Origin: NZQO01 sp964639255 | GTDB taxonomy: Bacteria; Bacteroidota; Bacteroidia; Flavobacteriales; Flavobacteriaceae | Reading direction: 5' to 3' | DNA: 64,000 bases | Assembly: GCA_964639255.1 (NCBI GenBank) | Contig: CAZXDP010000002.1 | Span: forward strand, 1 to 64,000 | Shown: piece by piece, positions 44,383 to 52,584 of the stretch | How the letters are laid out: the number at the start of each line of letters is the position of its first letter | Numbering within the stretch: the stretch's first letter is position 1 | Notes under the pieces: generated by a model | Seen by the model: the letters and a program-made list of their open reading frames with translations, nothing else | The model's database searches: none | What the model was told of the DNA's origin: nothing | Translations under genes and position numbers: made by a program

Positions 44383-44859
44383 ATGAAGTTATCTAAAAAC
44401 AAGATACTGAGAATTGGATTTTCAAGTATTCTGATTTATTTGATTTTTAAAAACGCTTATGAATTTCTTAGCAGTATCATTTTCTATATAAGTGTCAAAA
44501 CCAAACTAAATAATGAAATCATTTTTGTGTCTTTGAACCTTGTGATTTTAATTTTAGCGATTCTTTTATCATTATTCATCTTTAAACAAAGCTTGAAAAA
44601 CAAAATTCCTGATTTAAGGAAAATCGGAATTCTAATTGGAATTTCAATATTATTTTTTGGATTGAGAGTGGGACTGAATTTTCTTTCTAGCGATATTATG
44701 GTAAAAATAAATCTCGAGAATTCTAGAGTAGCTTTTCTGACTAATTACGGATACAAGAATATGTTGGATGAGATATTTCCGCTTTTTTTTCTGGCGATTT
44801 TATTATATAGAATTATTCGATCTGATTTGATTGATTCAACTGTGGGTAACAACGTATAA
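44383..44859 (+). CDS. cassette 11, multi-helix membrane protein
   Basis: 158 residues, four or five hydrophobic helices (ILIYLIFKNAYEFLSSIIFY, SLNLVILILAILLSLFIF, IGILIGISILFFGLRVGL, FPLFFLAILLYRII). Its last codons (TVGNNV) are encoded by the R'' of the site. No family recognised. Confidence 0.6.
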   Translation: MKLSKNKILRIGFSSILIYLIFKNAYEFLSSIIFYISVKTKLNNEIIFVSLNLVILILAILLSLFIFKQSLKNKIPDLRKIGILIGISILFFGLRVGLNFLSSDIMVKINLENSRVAFLTNYGYKNMLDEIFPLFFLAILLYRIIRSDLIDSTVGNNV

Positions 44860-44976
44860 CGCTCATTGCTTGTGCTAATTGGTTAAACGAATGAGAAGTC
44901 TTACAAAACAATTTTTAAACTACTCGGAATAATCGGTACCTTGAAACTACGCAACGAATCTCTATACAAGACCATT
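44841..44976 (+). repeat. cassette site 11, short site
   Basis: R'' TGTGGGTAAC (44841-44850) complements the cassette 11 start GTCACCCACA at nine of ten positions (the GTC/GTT difference). L'' GTATAACGCTCATTGC pairs with GCAACGAATCTCTATAC. R' is ATT at 44974-44976. Confidence 0.75.
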
Positions 44977-45008
44977 ATGTGCAACCCCAATAAGATAAAG
45001 CAGCGAAT

Positions 45009-46226
45009 ATGAAACTATGTTGTTATTTCGGGATCTTACCAATCTTGCTCATTTTTGTAGTGTCGTGCAATGGGCAACCAACAGAAACATCTCAGGCCAA
45101 ACACCCAAAAATCAATAAAAGTAAACGTGTAGGTGGCGGTTGTGATGGTTGTGATTTAATGTATGTAGGTATGCCAAAAAAAATTAACCAAGTTGATACA
45201 AGTGCAGGTTGGAAAGAAGAAGGGCAAAAGTTAATTGTAACAGGAACAGTATTTCACCTTGACGGGAAAACACCCGCACCTAATGTGCTTGTTTACTATT
45301 GGCAGACGGACAATAATGGCTTTTATTCCTCAAGAGCAAGAATGGATGAGGGTGCTAAAAAGCACGGACACCTCCGTGGGTGGATAAAAACAGACAAATC
45401 CGGAAAGTATACAATTTACACTATTCGACCTGCACCCTATCCTAATAATGACATTCCAGCGCACATCCATTTATCTATCAAAGAACCAAATATTGAAGAT
45501 GAATACTTTGTTGATGATCTTCACTTTGATGATGACAAATTGCTCAGGCCGTATCGAAGAAAATATCCATTTCAGAATCGTGGCGGAAGCGGTATACTGA
45601 GAGTACTGCTAAAAGATGACTTGCAAATTGCCGAACACGATATTGTTTTAGGGCTAAATATACCGAACTATCCCAAAAAGGCAGCTAACGTGAAGCAGTC
45701 CGGCTTAGAAATTGGGGAAGATCAACCTTCATTCATGCCATTTCACGCATTTGGCCCAGATAAAGGAACACAAAACTGTCCCGTATGCAATTATGGCCGT
45801 TTCCACGGGATTGTTTACTTTGTTGGAAACAGACCGAATTGGGAAGAAATAAAACAATGGCTTACCTTTTTAGAAAGAGAAAGCACAAAGAGACAAGATT
45901 ACCTAAAAGTATATTTTGTTTACGGGAATGAGAGAAACTACAAAAAGGCAGAGAGCCAACATAAACTAGAACAAATTGGAAAGGAATTGAACATAAAAAA
46001 TGTGGCATTAACCTTTGTACCCTCTTTCTCAGATAAAACAACCGAGGCAAATCTAAACAAGATAAATCCTAATACTGAAAACACTTTTATCATATACAAA
46101 CACAGACAGATAGTTGACAAGTACATTGATTTACAACCAACAGCTGAAAATTTCAAGATCATTTCTAGCACATTAGACAAAACCCAAGGAAACTACTTTG
46201 ATTTAGCAGAGCCAAAACATAATTGA
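45009..46226 (+). CDS. cassette 12, intradiol-dioxygenase-like lipoprotein with thioredoxin-like C-terminus
   Basis: 405 residues. Lipoprotein signal MKLCCYFGILPILLIFVVSC, a CDGCDLMYVG segment, then an intradiol ring-cleavage dioxygenase beta-sandwich at about 75-215. Candidate iron ligands lie in VYYWQTDNNGFYSS (Tyr), LRGWIKTDKSGKYTIYTIRP (Tyr) and PAHIHLSI (two His). The last 170 residues (FHGIVYFVGNRPNWEEIKQW onward) look thioredoxin-like, with CPVC upstream at about 257-260. A secreted oxygenase-redox fusion; the substrate is unknown. Confidence 0.75.
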   Translation: MKLCCYFGILPILLIFVVSCNGQPTETSQAKHPKINKSKRVGGGCDGCDLMYVGMPKKINQVDTSAGWKEEGQKLIVTGTVFHLDGKTPAPNVLVYYWQTDNNGFYSSRARMDEGAKKHGHLRGWIKTDKSGKYTIYTIRPAPYPNNDIPAHIHLSIKEPNIEDEYFVDDLHFDDDKLLRPYRRKYPFQNRGGSGILRVLLKDDLQIAEHDIVLGLNIPNYPKKAANVKQSGLEIGEDQPSFMPFHAFGPDKGTQNCPVCNYGRFHGIVYFVGNRPNWEEIKQWLTFLERESTKRQDYLKVYFVYGNERNYKKAESQHKLEQIGKELNIKNVALTFVPSFSDKTTEANLNKINPNTENTFIIYKHRQIVDKYIDLQPTAENFKIISSTLDKTQGNYFDLAEPKHN

Positions 46227-46235
46227 AAGAGGGTA

Positions 46236-46316
46236 TGCACATAATAATGTGTATAATACGTACAGCAATTTTCATTTCTAAAGCAACTATTTTCCTAAAT
46301 GCTACGTCTATCAGTT
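46236..46316 (+). repeat. cassette site 12, shortest site
   Basis: R'' TGCACATAAT (46236-46245) is an exact 10-base complement of the cassette 12 start ATTATGTGCA (44974). The ATT variant is thus mirrored as AAT, strong support that the ends were copied together. L'' TGTATAATACGTACAGC pairs with GCTACGTCTATCA. R' GTT at 46314-46316. Confidence 0.75.
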
Positions 46317-46335
46317 AGATAAACGCCTTTGGAAA

Positions 46336-47115
46336 ATGAATACATCAACCAAAAATCTCCTAATCATTGTTATTTCGTTTGGGCTCTATTTCATTATAGA
46401 TTATCTGTTTTTCAAAGAAATTCGAAATGGGATATTTGAACTTATCAATCAACTTGGTATTAGTCACCTTTTAGCTTATCTGATAACTGGAATCCCACTT
46501 TTTATTGGCACTTTAATCATTGGAGGTAAAACTGACCTTTTGTGCAATTTCCGACTTGATAAATCCATCTTGAAAGCATTAATAGTTGCAATTATCTGCA
46601 CCTTGCCGATGTACGTTGGATTCAGCATATTATTCGATTTAAATCTAGATGTTGAGATCAATACAATACTGATTGGTGTTATTGCAGCAGGATTTTTTGA
46701 AGAACTATATTTTAGAGGGTTCCTATTTGGCTTGCCTTTTAGAAAAACAAGGCTTGGATTTATACTTTCCGTTCTATTTGGCGCTGTTTATTTTGGAGCA
46801 TTGCATGTATACCAAAGCACAGCTATACATGAAATCATTGGAATATTCTTAATTACTTTTTTAGGAGGTATTTTATTTGCTTGGGTGTATGCGGAATGGA
46901 ACTTTAATCTTTGGGTGCCGATCTTTTTACATATGTTTATGAATTTAGCCTGGGAATTATTCTCAGTTAGTGAAAATGCGCTAGGTGGGATGTATTCAAA
47001 TGTGTTCCGATTAGTAACAATTGCCTTAGTAATTATCATTACAGTACTCTACAAAAGAAGAAAAGGTGAGAAATTTAAAATAAACAAAAGAACGCTGTTA
47101 CTACATAAGAATTGA
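46336..47115 (+). CDS. cassette 13, CPBP-family intramembrane protease
   Basis: 259 residues, about eight helices. The CPBP/Abi motifs are complete: FFEELYFRGFLFGL (EExxxR) at about 128, ALHVYQS (His) at about 155, and FLHMFMNLAW (His) at about 195. The family is related to eukaryotic CaaX prenyl protease 2 and includes bacteriocin self-immunity proteins. The active site appears intact. Confidence 0.88.
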   Translation: MNTSTKNLLIIVISFGLYFIIDYLFFKEIRNGIFELINQLGISHLLAYLITGIPLFIGTLIIGGKTDLLCNFRLDKSILKALIVAIICTLPMYVGFSILFDLNLDVEINTILIGVIAAGFFEELYFRGFLFGLPFRKTRLGFILSVLFGAVYFGALHVYQSTAIHEIIGIFLITFLGGILFAWVYAEWNFNLWVPIFLHMFMNLAWELFSVSENALGGMYSNVFRLVTIALVIIITVLYKRRKGEKFKINKRTLLLHKN

Positions 47116-47140
47116 AAATTGATTTATGTAGAGTAAACAC

Positions 47141-47331
47141 TACACACCACATTGTATAGTTCATAGCGGTAGCATTGGGCTATCCATTAAATTCCCTAAC
47201 TTTATAAAAACCAACACCAAAGCAAATGGAAATATAGTAGCGGCTCTCACGCAGAGCTAAATCGCAGTTATCGATGGTCAAGAATTCGCCATAAAAGCAC
47301 TACTTTTCTGAACCGCAACGTTATATAGGCT
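47141..47331 (+). repeat. cassette site 13, decayed
   Basis: L'' TTGTATAGTTCATAGCGG pairs loosely with CCGCAACGTTATATAGG on the right. R' is indistinct (GCT near 47329). The middle shares CATTAAATTCCCTAACTTTA with the site at 56578. The own-end match of cassette 13 is not found, so either the ends have drifted or a rearrangement occurred. Confidence 0.5.
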
Positions 47332-47350
47332 ACCAAAACCAACGCTTTCT

Positions 47351-48667
47351 ATGAAACAATACCTTCCCTATTTCCTCATGGTCATCGGCCTTACAAGTTG
47401 CCGGGAGTCCGCCGAGCAAGAACAACATATCGTTACCATCGACATTGACCATTTTTGGGAAGCGTATGACCACATTACCACGACAAAGGATTCCGTTCTT
47501 CAATACCACTATCTTGACAGTCTGTACTTCCAAAGAGGTACTATTGGGTTAGAGGGCATTCGGCAAGCTCGAAATTATTCCGCCCAGGAGTACATCCATA
47601 TGATCAACCACTATCCTAAATTTCTAAATTCTGTTAGGGACAACACCTTGAAAGCAGCTTCGTATCGAGCGAAAATACACCGGGGACTCCAAGAAATAAA
47701 GCGATTGTACCCCGCTACAAAACCCCATACCATTTATTTTACCATGGGCGCCTTGCGTACGGGAGGCACCTATTTGGATAGTTTGGCGCTTATAGGAAGT
47801 GAGATGGCATTTGCCGATGAGCATACGGTTGCCTCGGAGTTTCCCGAAGGCACGAGGGAAGGCCGGCAGACTTATTTCAATCAGAATCCTATTGATGATG
47901 TGGTGTTTCTAGCCGTACAGGAGTTCGTACATACGCAACAAAAACCCTTTGTTCACAACTTGCTTTCGTATTGCCTGCATGAAGGCGTGGGCGATTTTGT
48001 GACCTATACGGCACTGCAGCTACCCCCTACCTTGCCCGCCATTGCCTATGGCAAAAAACATGATGCAGTTAGAGAGAGATTTGAAACAGAAATGTTCTAT
48101 AACAACAATGTGAACAAATGGCTTTGGAGCGATGCCCCCAATGAATTTGGCGTACGAGATCTGGGCTATTACATCGGTTATCAAATTTGCGAAAACTACT
48201 ACAACCAGGCCGACGATAAAAAGAAAGCCATACAAACGATGATGGAACTGGATTATGAAAACGAAACCGAAATTGAGAACTTCGTTGATAGGGCACAGTT
48301 CTTTTCAGCCTCACTAGAGGAGCTCTACCAAAAGTTTGAAAGCAGACGACCCTTTGTTACGGGTATTGAACAGTTCGAGAATAATAGCGTTACCGTAGAT
48401 CCTAGAATCCGTGAGATAACCGTTACATTTTCAGAACCTTTAAATGGGTATAACACCGGATTGGATTTTGGGGATTTGGGTGAAGCTGCATTTCCGAAAA
48501 ACGACGCAAACGGCAGGTATTGGTCTGAAGACAATAGTGCCTGGACCATTCCCGTGTTATTAGAACCCAACAAAACCTATCAACTATTGATCAGCAACAA
48601 TTTTAGGACAGAAGAGAGCCTACCGTTACAACCGTACTTGATAACCTTTACAACTAGAAAGGAATAA
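47351..48667 (+). CDS. cassette 14, lipoprotein related to DUF2268 putative Zn-proteases
   Basis: 438 residues. Lipoprotein signal MKQYLPYFLMVIGLTSCRES. A long helical domain follows, with VFLAVQEFVHTQQKPF near residue 200, matching the HExxH position of DUF2268-like predicted zinc proteases. Here the first His is Gln (QEFVH), so activity is doubtful. The C-terminal 110 residues form an Ig-like domain (VDPRIREITVTFSEPLNGYN), as in SbsA/Big-type modules. Base composition is closer to the chromosome than to neighbouring cassettes. Confidence 0.7.
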   Translation: MKQYLPYFLMVIGLTSCRESAEQEQHIVTIDIDHFWEAYDHITTTKDSVLQYHYLDSLYFQRGTIGLEGIRQARNYSAQEYIHMINHYPKFLNSVRDNTLKAASYRAKIHRGLQEIKRLYPATKPHTIYFTMGALRTGGTYLDSLALIGSEMAFADEHTVASEFPEGTREGRQTYFNQNPIDDVVFLAVQEFVHTQQKPFVHNLLSYCLHEGVGDFVTYTALQLPPTLPAIAYGKKHDAVRERFETEMFYNNNVNKWLWSDAPNEFGVRDLGYYIGYQICENYYNQADDKKKAIQTMMELDYENETEIENFVDRAQFFSASLEELYQKFESRRPFVTGIEQFENNSVTVDPRIREITVTFSEPLNGYNTGLDFGDLGEAAFPKNDANGRYWSEDNSAWTIPVLLEPNKTYQLLISNNFRTEESLPLQPYLITFTTRKE

Positions 48668-48673
48668 AGGATA

Positions 48674-48940
48674 GCGTGTAACAATAGTTATTCTATCTTA
48701 TTTATAATATCGCCAGTTCGCACTGAGTGGTCAAGTAAGCGGGTTTCCAGTTTACCTACCAGCAGGCAGGATTAAAATAAGCAATTTATTATTGCTGTCG
48801 CTGTTGAAGGACACCCTTGTCGGTGTGGGGAATTGTTGTACTTTAGGGGCTTCTCCCCTATTGGTAAAATAATTCAAATAATGTCGGTATCTGCATGTAG
48901 CAAATAGGATTATAAAACTTAATGTGATCCTTTAATAAGT
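48674..48940 (+). repeat. cassette site 14, type A long site
   Basis: R'' GCGTGTAAC at 48674-48682, R' GTT at 48938-48940. It has the GTCAAGTAAGCGGGTTTCCAG segment shared with site 4 and the type-A block at about 48809-48859. Confidence 0.65.
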
Positions 48941-48968
48941 TATAAACAATTTGACCAAACCAACATCA

Positions 48969-49691
48969 ATGGAAATACATTTTGATAATATCAAGCAAAT
49001 TATAATTGAAAATTTAAAAGATGCAAAATTCAATGTCTTTGCTTCAGTGGCTTGGATTGGTGAAAATTTCATAATTCAAGAACTAACAAATTGTCTAAAA
49101 AGAGGAATTCAAGTTGAGATAATTGTAAATGATGACGATAGATTCAAATATTATAAAGCAAAGTTTATCGAATTTCTTGAATTAGGAGGAAAGCTATATC
49201 TTTATGACACAACTTCTGCTCTAATGCACAACAAATTTTGCGTTATTGACTTATGTACAACAATAACAGGTTCATTTAATTGGACTCACGGAGCAACATT
49301 TCACCGAGAAAATATAATTGTGGAAAAGAAAAATATTGAAATGGCTCACACATTTGCATTAGAGTTTAACTCTCTAAAACGAAACTCAACTTTATTCTCG
49401 AACAGCAAAAGCGGAAATGTAGAATTGGCGCATAAAGTAAAAGTTACCAGTTGTACAATATCGAGCGACGAACTTGGAAATTCTGCAATTTTGGAATTAA
49501 CAGAAGGAAAAAGAAAAGGATATTTGATTTTAAACACAGACTTCGTCCCTGACCCATCTTTCATTCCAAATGAAATTCAAGGATTCTGGAAAAGTAAATT
49601 GACAGTAGAAACATTTGGGAATCCAGAAACCGACAAATTTGAATATTACGAATTTATATGTATTGACCCAGATTATATGAAATATTTATGA
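48969..49691 (+). CDS. cassette 15, phospholipase-D-like protein
   Basis: 240 residues from MEIHFDNIKQIIIENLKDAK. One HKD-type motif, ALMHNKFCVIDLCTTITGSF followed by NWTHGA (about residues 85-110), as in Nuc-type single-motif PLD nucleases that work as dimers. A C-terminal domain of about 100 residues follows. Likely a phosphodiesterase or nuclease; such domains occur in restriction and toxin systems. Confidence 0.8.
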   Translation: MEIHFDNIKQIIIENLKDAKFNVFASVAWIGENFIIQELTNCLKRGIQVEIIVNDDDRFKYYKAKFIEFLELGGKLYLYDTTSALMHNKFCVIDLCTTITGSFNWTHGATFHRENIIVEKKNIEMAHTFALEFNSLKRNSTLFSNSKSGNVELAHKVKVTSCTISSDELGNSAILELTEGKRKGYLILNTDFVPDPSFIPNEIQGFWKSKLTVETFGNPETDKFEYYEFICIDPDYMKYL

Positions 49692-49700
49692 TAAATAAAT

Positions 49701-49975
49701 ACTCATACAAACGTGTATAGCTCATTACGGCTGAATTGCCTTCGTCTAATTCGCACTGCATGGTCAAGTGAGGGGGTTTCAAATTTGCCTGCCAGCAGGA
49801 AGGAAAGAAAACAGCATATATAAAATTGCCGTCGCTATTGAAGGACACCCTTGTCGGTGTGCGGAATTGTTCTATTTTAGAGGCTTCTCCCCGTTTATTC
49901 TAATATCTAAAATAGTTCTGTTATCCGCGTTAAATTATCGGGATCACAACTATAAAATTAATCATATAATAAGTT
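49701..49975 (+). repeat. cassette site 15, type A long site
   Basis: L'' AACGTGTATAGCTCATTACGGC at 49711, R' GTT at 49973-49975. Type-A block about 49843-49893 with an altered hairpin (TAGAGGCTTCTCCCC). The right arm GATCACAACTATAAAAT is shared with site 9. The R'' of cassette 15 is weakly conserved. Confidence 0.62.
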
Positions 49976-49989
49976 ACATAACATTTTGA

Positions 49990-50682
49990 ATGAAAAATTG
50001 GATTTACATAATTATCGGATTATTAAGCATTAATTTAAATGCACAAATCATAAGTGATGAATCTCACTTGGATTTAGAGTTCTTAAAATTTAAAAATAAA
50101 CTTTTGAGTATTGTTATTGATAAAGATGTCACAAAAATCAAATCAATGCTTGCCGATACGATTTTTGAAAGTAACAATGGTTGTGGTTATCCTGGTTGTC
50201 CAAAGAAAGAGTTTATGGAAATGTACTTTAACCAAAGTCAGGCAGATGATACTTGGAACGAATTTTTTCAAGTAATTCGTTTTGGATTTGAAAGAGTTGA
50301 CAATGAGGACAAGAACATTGGAGTACTACACGACAAAATAGTTTTCAAAGGACCATCATACAAAAGAAAAATTGATGAGGATAATGAAGTTCTTATACTT
50401 GGAGAAAATGTAAATATCAGAGAAAAACCAAGTTTGAATGCTAAAGTTATTCGGATTTCTTCATATGAGAAATTTAACTGTGATTGTAACATTACAACAT
50501 TAAAGAAATCAACTTATCAAACAAATAAAGGAATTGACTGGCTAGAAATTAAATTAGAAAATGGAACTTATGGCTACGTTTCTGCAGATCTGACTTCTTA
50601 TAATTTGACAAAAGAAATAACAATTGGAAAAGTAAATGGAAAATGGAAAGTGGTCTCTTTCTTCCAACCTTCAGGATGCTAA
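49990..50682 (+). CDS. cassette 16, secreted SH3-domain protein
   Basis: 230 residues. Signal peptide MKNWIYIIIGLLSINLNAQI. The first domain (to about 125) is unknown, with a CGYPGCPKKEF loop of two Cys. The second is a bacterial SH3 domain (LGENVNIREKPSLNAKVIRI, then GTYGYVSADLTS). Bacterial SH3 domains usually bind cell-wall or surface ligands. Confidence 0.72.
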   Translation: MKNWIYIIIGLLSINLNAQIISDESHLDLEFLKFKNKLLSIVIDKDVTKIKSMLADTIFESNNGCGYPGCPKKEFMEMYFNQSQADDTWNEFFQVIRFGFERVDNEDKNIGVLHDKIVFKGPSYKRKIDEDNEVLILGENVNIREKPSLNAKVIRISSYEKFNCDCNITTLKKSTYQTNKGIDWLEIKLENGTYGYVSADLTSYNLTKEITIGKVNGKWKVVSFFQPSGC

Positions 50683-50688
50683 CAAACA

Positions 50689-50914
50689 GTTGCCAACACC
50701 GCATATATCTCAGCGGTCAGATGGTCTGGAGAATTGCATTTCCTACAATTAATTGTAAATTGGTCACTAGGATAAATCCGTGATGGCGGCGCCATCCCTG
50801 CTGATTCTCACGCAGGCAAGCCCGCTGCCAGCTTTTGCGACGTTGCCACAATGCGCTCACGCCATGGCCGAGCGCTGGCCGCAAAAACCGCCACAACCCA
50901 TAGCCAATGCCGTT
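50689..50914 (+). repeat. cassette site 16, type C site
   Basis: R'' GTTGCCAAC at 50689-50697, L'' ACCGCATATATCTCAGCGG, R' GTT at 50912-50914. It shares GCGGCGCCA and CTGCTGATTCTCACGC with the site at 56578, six kilobases away, defining a third site family. Confidence 0.65.
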
Positions 50915-50950
50915 GTGACCAATTTAAAAATTACAATTAAAGATGTATTG

Positions 50951-51451
50951 ATGGAAAGATTTCTAAATAAAATACATTATTGCTTGTTTCTAATACAAGC
51001 AAAAGGTCATTTACTTTTTAACTATATCAATCCCGGTAACTTATTATTTAAAATTCCATATATAAAAAAACGTATGAAGGATAAAGAGGGAATCGAAGAT
51101 CCAATTAAATTTATTGATAGCTTATATATAGACGAAAAAGAGGGTCTTCTTGGACTTGTTAGTGCTGGAGGAGGACTTATCGGAGTCCTTGGTATTGCGA
51201 TGGTAAGTTTTGCGATACTCATAGTTAAGCTAGTTACGAATCATTCGACTTTAGATAAAATGTACTTTTTTATTTTGGGTTTTGTATCGTTTATAGTTTG
51301 TTATTTTACAGTTTTTAAGAATGATAAATATTTAAAATATTTCCAAGAATTTAAAAGTTGGTCAAAAAACGAAAAGAGGTATAATATAATTTTGACTATA
51401 TTTTTAATCATCGCAGTTATCGTTCTATTTTTCTGGAGCCTTATATATTAA
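50951..51451 (+). CDS. cassette 17, membrane protein
   Basis: 166 residues from MERFLNKIHYCLFLIQAKGH. The open frame extends up to 50780, but that extension is translated from the recombination site, so I start after it. Three helices (GLVSAGGGLIGVLGIAMVSF, MYFFILGFVSFIVCYFTVF, IILTIFLIIAVIVLFFWSL) follow a charged cytoplasmic segment. No family recognised. Confidence 0.65.
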   Translation: MERFLNKIHYCLFLIQAKGHLLFNYINPGNLLFKIPYIKKRMKDKEGIEDPIKFIDSLYIDEKEGLLGLVSAGGGLIGVLGIAMVSFAILIVKLVTNHSTLDKMYFFILGFVSFIVCYFTVFKNDKYLKYFQEFKSWSKNEKRYNIILTIFLIIAVIVLFFWSLIY

Positions 51452-51550
51452 AATTGGTCATGACAATGCCTATAATGCATTGTGACTAAATTGCCTGCGT
51501 CAGTTCGCATAACGCGCTTGGTTCGGTGGGTTTGGCTATCGGCCATAGTC
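51451..51550 (+). repeat. cassette site 17, at the right edge of the sulfur operon
   Basis: R'' AAATTGGTCATGAC (51451-51464) matches the complement of the cassette 17 start GTTGTGACCAATTT at twelve of fourteen positions. A candidate R' is GTC at 51548-51550 followed by GGACAGACATTTTAAG, which has the CATTTTRA spacing of other cassette starts. Confidence 0.6.
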
Positions 51551-51596
51551 GGACAGACATTTTAAGTACGGGTAAAACTCTTCACTACCAGCCACA

Positions 51597-52010
51597 CTAA
51601 TGTGGTAGGTATTTTCTGAAAATACCATACACATAGGTGCCCAATAAAGCACTTAGTATCACTACGATAAAGACGGTAATCCCATTACCGACCAAGGTGT
51701 ACATTGGCCCAGGACAAGCCCCGCTCAATGCCCAGCCAATACCGAAAACCACGCCTCCCAAAAGGTAACGGGCAATACTGAACTCTTTATCTTGAATCGT
51801 AATAGTCTCCCCCTTGTAGGTTTTTAGATTTCGTCTTTTTATCAACTGTAACCCCAACACGCCAACGGCTAATGCCGAGCCAATGATGCCGTACATATGA
51901 AAGGATTGAAAGCGAAACATTTCCTGTATGCGAAACCAGGAAATAGCTTCAGATTTGGTCATAATTATTCCAAACAGGATCCCAATGAGTAAATAGGTAA
52001 GGTATTTCAT
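51597..52010 (-). CDS. YeeE/YedE-family sulfur-compound transporter subunit (DUF6691-like)
   Basis: 137 residues, four helices, with the family motif ALSGACPGPMYTLVGNG. Half-size YeeE/YedE proteins work in pairs and import thiosulfate or related sulfur compounds. Starts 2 bases after its partner ends. Last gene of a five-gene sulfur operon. Confidence 0.85.
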   Translation of the reverse strand: MKYLTYLLIGILFGIIMTKSEAISWFRIQEMFRFQSFHMYGIIGSALAVGVLGLQLIKRRNLKTYKGETITIQDKEFSIARYLLGGVVFGIGWALSGACPGPMYTLVGNGITVFIVVILSALLGTYVYGIFRKYLPH

Positions 52011-52012
52011 TT

Positions 52013-52570
52013 TTAAAAGAGTAAAGGAAAAAATACAAACGTGGTTAACAAGCCGCCTATGAAAAAGCCAATGACGGCGATAAGAGATGGTAGTTGTAAA
52101 TTTGATAGTCCGCTAATGGCGTGGCCAGACGTACAACCGCCTGCCCATCTTGCCCCAAACCCAACTAAAAATCCGCCAACAATCATTACCGAAAAGCCTT
52201 TTACGGTAAGCAAGCTTTCCCAGTGGAACAGTTCGCGAGGTACTAAGCCGCCCTGAAAAGCGACACCCAAGGCAGCAAGGTCTTCAACAGTTCGCTCACT
52301 TAAGGCCAACGGTGCTGGATTCTGTAAATAGGTGGAGGCTATGGCACCCCCAACTACGGCACCAAGTACGAATACAAGGTTCCAACGTTGGCTTTTCCAG
52401 TTAAAATCGAAAAACTCACAATTTTTACCGGCCCCACTCATCGCACAGATACTTCTAAAAGTGGAACTAACCCCGAAATTCCCTCCTGCCCACAGCAGGA
52501 GGAACATTACGAGTGCCAATAAAGGGCCAGATACATACCAAGGCCACGGATTGCTTAAAAATTCTATCAT
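52013..52570 (-). CDS. YeeE/YedE-family sulfur-compound transporter subunit
   Basis: 185 residues, about five helices, with GFGARWAGGCTSGHAISGLS, the Cys-containing channel motif of the family (the conserved Cys relays sulfur). An upstream CAMSGAGKNCEF loop adds two Cys. Paired with the smaller subunit downstream. Confidence 0.87.
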   Translation of the reverse strand: MIEFLSNPWPWYVSGPLLALVMFLLLWAGGNFGVSSTFRSICAMSGAGKNCEFFDFNWKSQRWNLVFVLGAVVGGAIASTYLQNPAPLALSERTVEDLAALGVAFQGGLVPRELFHWESLLTVKGFSVMIVGGFLVGFGARWAGGCTSGHAISGLSNLQLPSLIAVIGFFIGGLLTTFVFFPLLF

Positions 52571-52584
52571 AGTACATCAATTGT

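Noticed and set aside
50780..50950. N-terminal extension of the cassette 17 protein
   Set aside because: These 57 codons are translated from the recombination site; they carry the GC-rich palindromic segment shared with another site and precede the cassette start at 50913.
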